DNA of 64,000 nt from Sinonovacula constricta (taxonomy: Eukaryota; Mollusca; Bivalvia; Cardiida; Solecurtidae). The notes beneath the pieces were generated by a model. It saw nothing but the letters and a program-made list of their open reading frames with translations. It was not told the DNA's origin and did not search any database. This document shows, piece by piece, positions 11,727 through 26,700 of this stretch (position 1 is the stretch's first letter; each line of letters begins with the position of its first letter). A program made the translations under genes and the position numbers. The stretch lies in the NCBI GenBank assembly GCA_007844125.1, contig CM017567.1, positions 42,438,497 through 42,502,496 of the forward strand. Reading direction: 5' to 3'.

Positions 11727-14700
11727 ATGCTGACACTCTTTAAAAATGTCCATAAAACGTCATTGTCATGTATTTTCGCGAGAAAAGCGTCAACAGAATT
11801 TCGACGGCTGGTTCTTGGTATTGAGACAAGTTGTGATGACACGTGTGCAGCAGTTGTAGACTGTGCTGGTCATGTGCTAGGAGATGCTCACCACTCACAA
11901 ACGTCTGTATCTGTTGCGTAAGTAGAAGTATGCAACTTACAATCGAATTTGAAAAAAGCATCAGTTCATAAGAGTTCATGTACTTTTCTCTATCTCAATA
12001 TAAACATAGGCAGTTCCTACATGAATGGCTGAAAGCTTTGTCAAATATTGTGTGTATTTTTATGTTACATACACATTGGTTCATGAAAATGTTGATGAAA
12101 TGGGACGTTTTGGTGTACCCTGGATGTTGGTCTGAAAATAGACGAGGCGGTGGTTTTAGGATTTATTTATCGGTAGATACAGGGGTGGCTCACACCACAG
12201 CCACTGTCAACTTAGGTCTGCCCCATCCACATGCACAATGAAGACAAAATAGTACATAATCATGACAAATGATAGGACAACATATTATTAAACAAACATA
12301 TAAATAATGATTATAACAACATCTCAGTGCATATATACTACCAACCTGAAAATAGACGAGGTGGTGGTTTTAGGATTTATTTATCGGTAGATACAGGGAT
12401 GGCTTGTGCCACAGCCACTGTCAACTTAGGTCTGCCCCATGCACCGGTCAGACCCCACCGCAGTGCATAATGTTTAGTGACGTTTTAGTATTTTGAAGGG
12501 GTAGCTTGTAAGGTAATTTAATGAAGTAGCTTGTAAAGTAGAATAAAGGAAAAGGACCAAAGTTTCAAATGATAGTTTGTAAATAGTTAAAGGGATGTGA
12601 AAGAAAAGAAAGTTAGTAACATACATGCAATACAGACGCTAATACATATAATAATACACACATGTATAAAACCTGTTCTTACTATAGACGTCCCAATACT
12701 AACTGTGACATTTATACACCATAGATCTCTTTTATTTACAAAACCATATTGTTGAGACAAATCATTAAAATTTTTGCTGTTTATAGTTATATATTATTGT
12801 CAGATCTGTCTCATTAAGGACTAAAGGTGGTATCAGAATGTTTGCCTATATCAAATGCATGTAGCAATATCTTACCACTGCTTTGTGGAATCTGGACAAA
12901 CTTTTTTGAATGAATTCATAGTTTATTCTAAGAAAAGATGGTTTTGAACACTGCCTATATTGTTACACAGTAAAACCACAATAACAAACACACTAATAGT
13001 TCATTGTTTCCAATTCTATAAATAAGCATGATAGTGATCTCTGCTAAAAATAGATACTACGTCAAAGCAGATTAACCGAGTGACTATATAACATGGTCTA
13101 GAAAGATAGTTGTCACATGGTTTTCTTAGTTTAAAAAGAGCTATCTCTGCAGCGTGGCTTAGATAGGAAAAGCCTGTTTGCAATGACAAGTGGGGATGTA
13201 TGTTTCACTGTTCACACAGATCTAGTGCATAAATCAACAGCATTTTGCAAGACCTTTTAAAAAAACGATGACTAATTAGGTTATTTGTGAGAATAAAAAT
13301 TGTCCAAACTGCCAGATACCACCATTAAAAAACAACCCCCACCCCCCCTAAAAAACAACAACAACAACAACAAAACAAAACAACAACATGAGGGCACAGT
13401 GGTCAAGTAGGTAGAGCTGCTGGCTTGTATGTAAAAAATGATGTTGAGATCGTTATCATTCAGCTGACACACATTGAGCTAGTTGTACCCATTAGTCTGA
13501 TGTCAACCAAAATTAATGGATACTGTGGATAAGGCCAGTATTTTGAATAAAGACATGGCAAAAGTTCTGAGTAGTTTAAAAAAATAAATAAATAAAAACA
13601 TGAAATAAGCATCCAGTCTTGCTCACCTGGTCATGACAGGTGAAGAATAACCATAACAGTCTTTGAAATTAACATAAAAATACAGGAATGCCCGAACTTG
13701 CCACCTTAAAATAACAACAAATGTGCAACTTTTTAAAATTTATTCTCTGCAACCAACAACAACTTTTTGAATCACATCTTCATTAATTTCCAAGTCTTTT
13801 TCATCTGATTTATCCTTGCCTGAGCCACCTTCATCATCATTCCAGACCTTCTTTTGGGCAGTGACATCTACATTTTTGGAGACAGACTATAAAAGATATT
13901 GTCAAGTCAGTAATTTGCATTGAATACAATGGCATTTAATGCAACTAATGTAAACAGATGAAATAATTTCCTTAAAAAAAAAGAGTTTTAATAAAGCAAA
14001 TCTGATTTTGAAATAAAATAGGAAGGAGAGATACCTCTTGCAGTTTTTCATTGTCATCGATTTATGTGGCCTGTAGATAGACTAGACCTGGACAGGCCTG
14101 GACAGTAGATAGACTAGGTGAGGGTGTATCATGGGATTGCTTCTTGTATCCCTTTACTCAGCATCTTGTAGATGATACCTGGGAAAGCAATATTTAAACT
14201 GTAACAGATTGTTAGTTTAAAATTTGGTGGTTACTGTGCTTTAAATAAATACTACAAAAAATTCCTATTAAATTGATCACATGACTTGACATAGCAAAGA
14301 GATGAATCAGTTAAGCAGTTTTAACACACCTCATATTTAGCTTACAAAGAAGATGCATGAAATGATAAATGGCTATAACAGAATTGACCAGCTGATGTTT
14401 GTGCTTTGTCTGCTTCATGATTGAGAATCCACATTTTAGCAGATGGTAGAACATAGCCGAAAACATCCGAGTAACGGCGTGTGGTCTTATTCTATCACCT
14501 CGTCAATTTCCATTACAGGTACCGGTACATGATTACATGATTAATAAAAAATTGCGAATGACATAGTAGCACATATGGCCCAATCACTTCTTACAAAATA
14601 AATAACATCACAAAATGGATAATTGTGATGTCTTTTACAGCCAGATATTTTTGGAAGTTTCACTTTCAAAAAATACTTATATGGGAAACCAAGCTGAGAA

Positions 14701-17700
14701 ATCGGTCGCCAGGCAGGCAACAAACTTTGGAAAACTTACTTGCACGATCTCAATTTTTATCACCTCATGCTACATCGATCAATACATCTTTTAGTTATAA
14801 TGTGAAACAGTTTTCTCAAGAAAAAATGAAAGTCATTTTTATTAAATTTGTTTAAAATTTATTTTACATGATTATTTGTATTATAAATTCTTAATAATAA
14901 AATTTGGTTGACATTCTTCTCTTATCTGAACCAAACAATTGTATGTTTGGAGATTTATCCTTTTCTGCAGTAACACATAGTTACTGGAATATATACATGT
15001 AATTATCAAAAAAATGGAATTTGATACAGAGTAATTTCTTTTGGAATCACTTTTTTTTTGGCTTAACAATAATCCTGTATGCCATGAAAGATTGACTTAC
15101 ACCTCACTTAAATTTTTTTTCCATGGTACAGTAAACTTGTTGTTGGTACAAGTTCTGAAGTTTAACTCGCCTCATGTATTTACTTTGTGTAAAGATATAA
15201 AATAATACAACTTTTTATTTACTTGTTAAAATGTATTTTGTGACACAATAAACCTGTGTTAATAACTATATTTGTAATATTGTATATGGAGAAGACAATG
15301 TACTTTGTACAAGTCTTAAATAAATTATGTTCTGTTCTGTTAATCATTTGTAAAACTTCACAATAACATGATATAGATTTATTGGGCATATGACAATGCT
15401 ATAATGTTTAAAATGGGGAGATGTTGAATACTCTGTGTCAAGTTTACAACACTTATGCAATTAAGTGTAAAAACATTCTTTTCCTTTTTATTAAGTCATA
15501 ATTTTTATTATATTTTTCCCAAATGACTTGTTTTACAATGTGTGCACAGTTACAAGAAAATAAGCAAGCAGGTTGAGTAAAGAGTCCTTGAACCAAGATT
15601 AAACATTCCGTAGTTTAAGTCTGAGTATGACATTATTCCAAAATGCCAACTTTTTATTTGTTCAATATATATTTTATTTTGTGTTAAGTTCGGTCAAACA
15701 AGTGGAATTCTGAAATAGAGGTGATGTTAATGGAAGTAGGGATATTTTTTGGGTAAGGAGGTTTTTTGGGTTGGGGGATGGGGGACACACAGGATACTAT
15801 AGTTTCTAAAAACAAAGTTTGCAAGATGACATAGCAAATGAAATTATGTCACAGAACAACTGTTTCACAGTTCCATTTAAAAAAAAGATTGCAACATAGA
15901 CTGTTAAAGAGAAAACTTATAAGCAATTATAGATAAGAAAACCTTATAAGTAAAAGAATCTATTTTCGATTAAAATTTGATAAATATTTTACGAGTCTTG
16001 CAGTAAAAGAAAGATCTTAAAGGTAGTAGTTCTGAAAAGTGTGATTTAAAAAGTCTGTGATATTCTATGAAATTTGACAGAAGAAGAAACAAAACGATAT
16101 GCCTATTGGGTTTATATAACAGAAATGGGGATGTTGTACATTTAACATGATTGAAATTATGTACAGTGTTATAATTTGTATTGTTTTAACATACTTTTCT
16201 TTTTCATAGTAATTCATAGATTACACTTACACTTACCAATATCAAGACATGTTTTACTTAACAATATTGTTTAAGAAATCTATTTAGGCATATACTTATA
16301 TATTTATGAACCTGTGCAGTAATGATTCTGTTACAAACAGCTATCATATATGTAATGCAGTAAATTATCATAAATATTCATGGCTAGTGCATGAATGGAC
16401 AGATAGAAATAATGAGACAATCATGTAATATTAATAGAGAACTTCTTACTTTTAATTAAAAAATTAATAGATTATGTATATGTTGTTTGGTATTAATTTT
16501 AAGAGACTTTGATAACTCCAGGCTACCACTGAACTTACAAACATACCAGTCAGTACTAGTTGTATATATATAAAAGGCACATAACATGTAGAAGACGCTC
16601 AAACTCACAAGTTAGGATACGTGTTAATTTTCACAAACGTATAAAAAGATGATTTCAAAGGAAAAAAATAATAATGATAATTAATAGAATCTTGTTTGAG
16701 ATTACAGAAGTGTTCTCCCATTATGGTGTGTTGCTCACCTGAACGAAATGTAAGACACACACGGGATGGGCATAATAACACAAATAATTAGCAAGTTATC
16801 AAACTGTCAGACAAGCACAACAAATGTACGACAAAAGTTGTAATAAATACATCATTAACAGTACATGAAGCGAAGTGAGATAATGCTATTCCATTGGCAC
16901 TTATAAAGTGTACTAAATTCAGCAAGCTAAAAATAAAAATTAAAAAAATGCGGAGATATCTTTCAAAGTGTTTAGGGACATTAAATATTTTTAGTAAGCG
17001 CTTAATTAATGTGGGTGCGCTGTGTTTCAGAAATGTGCCATTATTTTTTGCAGTACACTATTAGAGGAAGTAATTTTCAGGGGACATAACTCTATTTTTG
17101 GGAAAGGTCTTCAAATTAACACAGCTTTTTTGGATTCCTGCTTTATAAGTAGAACCTTCTGATACATGTATAATATTGATGTTTAGTCAATATTTGAGTT
17201 TATTTTATATCATTGACAACCTCTGTCAAACACACATTTTGTTCAGAACTTCTAAAATTGTGAAAAATTTGCGATTATATTTATTGTAGTCATATTTGTA
17301 TGAAACACTTAAAGCCATACTAACTCTTGCAGACACATTGTTTTATTTCCTCGTTACAGTTTGAAATGGTATATGGTTAAAAAATAATGCAATAAATTTA
17401 AGAGCTTTAAAGCCAGTGAAATGAAACAAAAATTGTTTTAAAATTCATCAAAGATTTACATTTAAAACTGTCTTTACTAATTGCATTCGTAAATACTTGA
17501 AATATAATACAATTTTGTTCTTTGTTATCTAACTCATATTTATTGACTATAATCAATTTATAAGAAAAGCTCAAGATGTTACAGGGTTCATTTGAGGAAA
17601 AAAAAAAGAAGCAATATTTTCAATAAAAACAAAGGCAACAAAGCCTTGCTCTCAAAGTAGTTTTTTATTTTCACTTTCATTGTCAGTGCCGGTGGTGTTC

Positions 17701-20700
17701 ATCCTGTCCATTCAAGCTGCATCCACAAGCAGTACATAAATGAAGTAGTACAGACTGCCCTGGCTCGTGCTCATGTATTACCAAAGGTACTTGAATGCTC
17801 ATAGTTTTTCAAATTGCTGTGATGGTGCAATGCATCTTTTAATATAGTGTCAATGACACAACTTACTTAAAGTGTGGTATCATTCCAGAACAAACTATAT
17901 TTTTCTAGGTTAACCTTATACGTATATAAATGTTTGTCTTAACTTTTTCACCCAGTTCAGTGCCATATTTTAAAATAAGAAGTTATATTTTTCTAAATGT
18001 CCAGTAAAAATCCATATTCTCTTCTATTAGGGTCTGGATGCAGTGGCAGTGACAGTGAAACCAGGCATGCCCCTAAGCCTGGAGGTGGGCCTGGAATATG
18101 CCAAGCAGTTGGCCAAGAGAGAAGGGTAAGGAGAAGGTCGGTGATTTTTCTATCTCAGAATTATCAGTACTCAGGTTTGTAGTGAGGTTCCATCTATAGA
18201 CCACTCTGATGGTAGGACCACCTCAGTACTCAGGTTTGTAGTGAGGTTCCATCTATAGACCACTCTGATGGTAGGACCACCCTAGTACTCAGGTATGTAG
18301 TGGGGTTCCATCTATAGACCACTCTGATGGTAGGACCACCTCAGTACTCAGGTATGTAGTTGGGTTCCATCTATAGACCACTCTGATGGTAGGACCACCC
18401 TAGTACTCAGGTATGTAGTAGGGTTCCACCTATAGACCACTCTGATGGTAGGACCACCCTAGTACTCAGGTATGTAGTTGGGTTCCATCTATAGACCACT
18501 CTGATAATAGGACCACCTCAGTACTCAGGTATGTAGTGAGGTTCCATCTATAGACCACTCTGATGGTAGGACCACCTCAGTACTCAGGTATGTAGTAGGG
18601 TTCCACCTATAGACCACTCTGATGGTAGGACTACCTCAGTAGTCAGTTCCATCTATAGACCACTCTGATGGTAGGACAACCTCAGTACTCAGGTATGTAG
18701 TGAGGTTCCATCTATAGACCACTCTGATGGTAAGACCACCCTAGTACTCAGGTATGTAGTAGGGTTCCACCTATATACCACTCTGATGGTAGGACCACCT
18801 CAGTACTCAGGTATGTATTGGGGTTCCATCTATAGACCACTCTGATGGTAGGACCACCTCAGTACTCAGGTATGTAGTAGGGTTCCATCTATAGACCACT
18901 CTGATGGTAGGACCACCTCAGTACTCAGGTATGTAGTGGGGTTCCACCTATAGACCACTCTGATGGTAGGACCACCCCAGTACTCAGGTATGTAGTGGGG
19001 TTCCATCTATAGACCACTCTGATGGTAGGACCACCTCAGTACTCAGGTATGTAGTGAGGTTCCATCTATAGACCACTCTGATGGTAGGACCACCCCAGTA
19101 CTCAGGTATGTAGTGGGGTTCCATCTATAGACCACTCTGATGGTAGGACCACCTCAGTACTCAGGTATGTAGTGAGGTTCCATCTATAGAACACTCTGAT
19201 GGTAGGACCACCTCAGTACTCAGGTATGTAGTGGGGTTCCACCTATAGACCACTCTGATGGTAGGACTACCTCAGTACTCAGGTATGTAGTGGGGTTCCA
19301 TCTATAGACCACTCTGATGGTAGGACCACCTCAGTTGTCAGGTATGTAGTAGGGTTCCATCTATAGACCACTCTGATGGTAGGACAACCTCAGTAGTCAG
19401 GTATGTAGTGAGGTTCCATCTATAGACCACTCTGATGGTAGGACCACCCTAGTACTCAGGTATGTAGTAGGGTTCCACCTATAGACCACTCTGATTGTAG
19501 GACCACCTCAGTACTCAGGTATGTAGTGGGGTTCCATCTATAGACCACTCTGATGGTAGGACCACCTCAGTAGTCAGGTATGTAGTGAGGTTCCATCTAT
19601 AGACCACTCTGATGGTAGGACCACCTCAGTACTCAGGTATGTAGTAGGGTTCCACCTATAGACCATCCTGATGGTAGGACCACCTCAGTACTCAGGTATG
19701 TAGTGAGGTTCCATCTATAGACCACTCTGATGGTAGGACCACCCCAGTACTCAGGTATGTAGTGGGGTTCCATCTATAGACCACTCTGATGGTAGGACCA
19801 CCCCAGTACTCAGGTATGTAGTAGGGTTCCATCTATAGACCACTCTGATGGTAGGACCACCTCAGTACTCAGGTATGTAGTGAGGTTCCATCTATAGACC
19901 ACTCTGATGGTAGGACCACCTCAGTACTCAGGTATGTAGTGAGGTTCCATCTATAGACCACTCTGATGGTAGGACCACCCTAGTACTCAGGTATGTAGTT
20001 GGGTTCCATCAATAGACCACTCTAATGGTAGGACCACCCTAGTACTCAGGTATGTAGTTGGGTTCCATCTATAGACCACTCTGATAATAGGACCACCCCA
20101 GTACTCAGGTATGTAGTGAGGTTCCATCTATAGACCACTCTGATAATAGGACCACCCCAGTACTCAGGTATGTAGTGGGGTTCTATCTATAGACCACGCT
20201 GATGGTAGGACCACCTCAGTACTCAGGTATGTAGTTGGGTTCCATCTATAGACCACTCTGATAATAGGACCACCCCAGTACTCAGGTATGTAGTGAGGTT
20301 CCATCTATAGACCACTCTGATAATAGGACCACCTCAGTACTCAGGTATGTAGTTGGGTTCCATCTATAGACCACTCTGATAATAGGACCACCCCAGTACT
20401 CAGGTATGTAGTGAGGTTCCATCTATAGACCACTCTGATGGTAGGACCACCCTAGTACTCAGGAATGTAGTTGGGTTCCATCTATAGACCACTCTGATAA
20501 TAGGACCACCCCAGTACTCAGGTATGTAGTTGGGTTCCATCTATAGACCACTCTGATAATAGGACCACCCCAGTACTCAGGTATGTAGTGAGGTTCCATC
20601 TATAGACCACTCTGATAATAGGACCACCTCAGTACTCAGGTATGTAGTGGGGTTCCATCTATAGACCACGCTGATGGTAGGACCACCTCAGTACTCAGGT

Positions 20701-23700
20701 ATGTAGTAGGGTTCCATCTATAGACCACTCTGATGGTAGGACCACCTCAGTACTCAGGTATGTAGTGGGGTTCCACCTATAGACCACTCTGATGGTAGGA
20801 CCACCTCAGTAGTCAGGTATGTAGTGGGGTTCCACCTATAGACCACTCTGACGGAAGAAATACATCAGTAGTTAGGTATGTAGTAGGGTTCCACCTATAG
20901 ACCACTCTGATGGTAGGACCACCTCAGTAGTCAGGTATGTAGTGGGGTTCCACCTATAGATCACTCTGACGGAAGAAATACATCAGTAGTTAGGTATGTT
21001 GTAGGGCTCCATCTATAGACAACTCTGATATTAAGACCACCTCACTTGCATGAAAGCAGTGAATGCACCATAATTATCTGCTTCAAGTGAACACTTTTTC
21101 CTAATAACTGAAAGGTTGTTAGTGAAAAGGTAAAACCAACAAATATTAAATCGGGTAAAAATGATAAATTGTTTTGTCAATGAAATGCTCAAAATGTGTT
21201 CTGATTCACTGTTCTTTCACAACATTGTAGCCATAAAGGAATTGGAACATGTGTGCTTTGAATATTTTTTTATTATAGATATGCATATCTTTCTTATTTT
21301 AAAGTTGTTAAGCAATCTACTTCATTCAATTGATATAAGTCTCTCTTGACTGCCCACTTCCAAAGTTGTACCAGTATTCAGCTTGTAATTACCTGGACCA
21401 ATGTGCAGTTAAATGTCTTACCAAAAACATCTTGTGGTTAATTAGAGTTCAACAGTTTACTGTCTTAATCAACCACATGAAACAAATGTTTGACATAAAA
21501 CCTTCACAGCTGTGACCTTATTTCTTTTTCAGGTTGCCTCTGATCCCAATCCATCACATGGAAGCCCATGCTTTGACCATCCGAATGATTCAGGAGTAAG
21601 TTGTTGTAAAGCGTTACAGCAATATGAACAGTCAAGGTCATTTGGCATCTGTCGGATATTATCATATGAGAAAGACCCTAAGAAATGCAAGCTAGCAGTC
21701 ATTGAAAAATATACATATACAAGGAATACATCTTCCTGCCAGGAACTACAAGAGCTAGAGCCTTGATATTTGGTAGACATGTTCCTTGGGTGGCCCTATA
21801 CCAAGATCATTTAAAGAAGTTTGATCCTTTGAAAAACATGGCTGTCAGGGGCTTTGCCATTTTTCAAAATGGCCATATAGGAAAACTTTGAAAATCCCCT
21901 TGTCAAAAACTTCAAGAGCTAAAAGTTTGATAGTTGGTGTACATGTAAGATTGTTTTGTAGAGTTATGAGCCATTAAAAAAATATGAGCACCAGGGTTGT
22001 GGCTATTTTCCCTATTTTGCTATATAGGAAAACTATAGAAAATCGTTTTGTCAGAACTGCAATAGCTAGAGCTTTGATATTTAGTATACATGTTTCTTAG
22101 TGGGCCTTGTATGTTTTTTCAATAATTAGCAATTATCAAAAACCATGGCTGCCAGGAGCATTGGCATTTTTGATGTATGTCCTTGTAGTAAAAGAATTAA
22201 AATTGAATGTCCAAATGTTGCCTGATTCATGTATTACAATTATTATGGACTGTTTTAACATTGCTGATATTCCTTACTAATTTCATCTAAATGTCTGCAG
22301 CACTCAGGTGAGCAATATAGGGCCATCATGGCCATCTTGTTTTTATGTTTATTGGGTGGTCCTGTATCAAGATTGCTTCATAAGTGGCTCCCTGTCAAAA
22401 TTCTTTAAATTTTGATCCATTTAAAAAAAACATGGTCACCATGGACTTAGCTATTTTCCATTGGACATACTAAGAGAAAACAGCATATTTAATGAGAAGG
22501 ATGTTCTGTGATAATTGACCTTGTTGATAACTGGACATGCTTGCAGGGTGCAGTTTCCATTCCTGGTATTCCTAGTCAGCGGAGGTCATTGCCTGCTGGC
22601 AGTTGCTAGGGACGTCAGTGACTTCCTTTTGCTAGGGACAGCGACAGATGGCTCTCCTGGAGAGGCTTATGACAAGGTAGCATTTTCACATCTTACAACA
22701 TGGATATGACACTGTATAGTGTTGCTGAAAATGTTCTTAAAATTAGCTTGCTTTGAAATTTGGATTCAGTACCAAGAAATTATTTTTTTAAATATACATA
22801 AATAACCATCATTTATAATTAGTACAGTACATCCAAAATACTGGATCTAGTGAAAAGGACAGCAATAGGAGGTATGTGTGCTTCACTAAATGCTATGATT
22901 TATTCATTAAGAAATTTTGCAACTTTACATCTTGATTATCAGACCACAGCTCGTTATCAGTGGACAAAAAACAACTATAAATCTAAAAAATAATCTAAAT
23001 TGACATGATTTATTTCATCAATACCCTAATGCAACTGAATGTATAGGTTGCTAGGCGCCTGAAATTAAAGACACTACCACAATGTGAAGGATTGAGTGGC
23101 GGGGCCATGATTGAGCTGATGGCTAAGGGAGGCGATCCTGACAAGTTCTTCACACCAAATGTGATGCCTCATGTGAAGTCGTGCAATTTCTCATTTGCTG
23201 GCCTCAAGAGTACCTATCTCAACTACATAGAGGAGGCAGAAAAGCAGCAAGGTATGGAGACAGACCTGGTCTGTAGTTCTGTAAGCTTCTCCCATCATTA
23301 TTCCCATTTATAGAGGCCTTACTAAATATGCTTGTAAAGTGGTTTATCATGTAACCAGTTATGCAAATTTATCTGATGAGTTGCCTATTTTCTACTGGTA
23401 TTAACCAACATGTACTTCTTTTACAACATTTTATAAAATATCTTGCTAAAAAGTAAATGCCAATTTTATAGTTTACATCAAATATTAATACTGAAATTAG
23501 CCACTATGTTTGATTACTATTACATGAACTGGTATTACAAATAAAATGTGCATTTTTTCAGTTAGATTATGTTAATTTGTACAACAAACAAAACAGTTAA
23601 CCTTACAGTGGACTGACATTTTCAGATGAAGGATATTAGGCCCTATACTATAAAGACCACCAAGACAACAATGGCCCTTTGAGATTTTACCTTAAACAGT

Positions 23701-26700
23701 ATATGGAATATTTCTTTGAACTTGCATTTTGTATTATTTTCCAAACAGGTCAAGGGTTATAGTTACAAATTTCAGTATAAGCCAAGACATAGAGATATTT
23801 CACCCCAAAGCCAGATATGTTCTATTCAGCATTAAGGAATAAAGATAAAGATATATATATTTCAAGTCAAGTATCTAGTGAGTGTCATATTTGCTGTTCC
23901 AGGTGTGGTTGCCAGCCATGTGATATCTAACGTCAGTGACCTGTGTGCCTCGTTCCAGTACGCAATCCTGAAGCACCTGGCCCGGCCACTCCAGAGAGCT
24001 CTCACCTTCTGTGAAATGAAGGGCCTTTTACCTGCTGACAGTAAAATGGTGGTAAACTTTCCATTGAGAAATATAATAATATAAACATTCTTAAAAGGTG
24101 GTGTCTGGCACATCTTGAAAAAAAAAACATTATTCAAAGGCCAAATTATATTGTTGACTCAAAAGGTCCAACTTTAGGGTGCTAGTTGATGTCTTAGGTT
24201 TTTGCCGTTAAAACAAATTTACAGATGTCATGATTTGAATTGGGTAAGTTGAACCATGAATTTGCATCCTAGCTAGTTGTCTTCAGAGTCCTTTTCAAGT
24301 GCTTGGCCCCATAACCACTAACACAGAGTTGTCCTTTTATGCAACTGCTATTAGGACATAGTGATGAATTGGTCACAAAATTATCAGGATGAGAGCTGAG
24401 CATAATCAACAGTCGTCTTTGATAATGGTAAGGGAAAATAAAGTGTGGAAATCTAAAGAAATGCTTCACTGTCTGTCTAAATGAGAACTTGAGACATTGC
24501 CATCTCAAACTAAATGAGCTCCGTGTAGTGCATTTAACATCAGTTACCAATCTACAGAATGTCGGAAAACAACCTGAATAGTCAGATATGTGGAAGTCAG
24601 AGAGCACTGTTCAAGGACTGTTACACTGGTCAAGTAATAATGTTTGACCTTTGTTTGACAATGCAACACTAATCTAAGCCATGGAGTTACATGAGACATG
24701 ACAGAGGAGTACACTGACCTCATCTTTGATCTCATAAGGGACTACCATCACAATTGGAAGTATCGTCTTTAAGACATAAGGCAAGAATTCACTATCAAAC
24801 ATTTGCTAAACACAGAATTACTATCATTACATGTACATGAATTGTTTACCATCAATGTGTCAGATACCATCTTAAACATGATTGGATTCTTGGTAACAAA
24901 CACTAACAGGCTGTGAATGTTACAGATTAACGACATAGAACTCCTGTTTTTAAATTCTGTGAATTATTATATCAACCATCTGCAAATTTTGTTCAGACAC
25001 ACTTTTGGTCAAATGTATTTCATACTTATTTGTTACCATTCTGCATGACTTTTATTTCCCTTTTTACAAGTATTTATTTAGTTAAATTACTGGGTTTATT
25101 ATGCAACAGAAAGAAATTTAAAGAAACAAATGACTTAATATATTGTTTAATGATGTCTTCGTTAGATATACAAAAGAATAACAGTTATTCAAACAAAGCA
25201 TAGACAAAGCAACATATATGTATTCTTTTTACATCATCTCTGTCACATAAATGTACGAGGATGGAAATAATGTTCCATTATTCCTGATTTATGGCAGATC
25301 AATGTACTTTGTATGTTTGTTCCCAGGTGCTGTGTATTAAGTCACTTCAAGCCCTTATTGTATAATTACAGTGCATCAGAACACATCACTGTGCACAATT
25401 TGAAACATACCCAATACATGTAAACTCTTTTTTTTCTAAATAACTTACAATTGGTGCATGGTACCTAAGCCTACTTGTGGTAAGCTGCATTATCAATTCA
25501 TTTTTTAGTAAACTCAGTATTTACCGGTACCAGTTGGAACATGTAGAGCCTTGTTGACCCACTGTATTTATTGATGATTGGTCATTTCCAGGTGTTGTCA
25601 GGGGGTGTGGCCTGTAATAGTTACCTTAGAGACGGTCTACAGAAAGTTTGTGAGACACACAACTGTCAGCTGATCAGCCCGCCCCCTCATCTTTGTACTG
25701 ACAATGGAATTATGATTGCATGGTAGGCAATTGACCACTGAGTAAACAATATTACAAGGCCCAATACAATGGTAGCATTTATTTTCATGTAAAACAGACA
25801 TCTCTTTATTGGAGAAAGTTTTTATCATAAAAATCTACTCTTCAAGGCACAAATGTTGGGTCTTTTAGCATACTTTAAAGGTGGTATCCAACAGTTTGAG
25901 GCAAGTTTTCTTTCTCCAAGAACTTAAAACAATGATCATTTCCTGAAATGATCTAGCAAAATGCTGCTTATTGGTGTATTACCTGTGTGTGAACAGTGAA
26001 GCATAACACTCCAGTATTCATTAGAAATACCACAGGTATTTCCTATCTTAGTCACGCTGCTCTCTTAGCTTTTTTAAAACTAAGAAAACCATGTGATCGT
26101 TTTCTCTTGAGATCATGTTATATTATCATCGTGGTAAACCACTCTGACATCAATACCGGTATCTGTTTTTAGCAGATATTCCCATCATGCTTATTTATAA
26201 ATATGTAAAGAATGAACATTTAGAGCAATTTATTTCACTATTGATATAAATTGAGGTAGTATTCAATATTACCTTTACTTAGAATAGAATTTGAGTTTGT
26301 GCAGAAACTTTGACTAAATTTCCCAAAAAGAGAGGTATCATATTTTTACATATATTTGATATAGGCAAATTGTTGGATGCCACCTTTAATACAACCTAAT
26401 TAAATGTCTATGGGTATTCATTGATTGGCATTCATATTTTTTTTTTCATCTGTTAAACATATTTTTAACATTGTTAGTTACAGTTGAACATACAACTGTG
26501 TACTTCTATTACTTCCTTTATTGAAATAATTTTTTGATCCACTTTGTATAGAAGAGAAAGTGAAACGATTTTTGTACCCTCTCATCTGTGTCCCATTGGC
26601 TTTGGTTAGGCTTTTTGTAAAGATCCATTTTTTGAAAGCTATTCACTTCAAACTTGAAATACTTGGTTACAATTAATAACAGAACCCTTCATTGGGCAGG

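Noticed and set aside
13385..13480. tRNA-like box A (AGTGGTCAAGTAGGTAGAGC) on the plus strand
   Set aside because: No convincing box B follows; at best a decayed SINE head.
24269..24735. 112-codon minus-strand open frame in OSGEPL1 intron 7
   Set aside because: No recognisable motif, no splice context, and within a confirmed intron of another gene; possibly old element debris.
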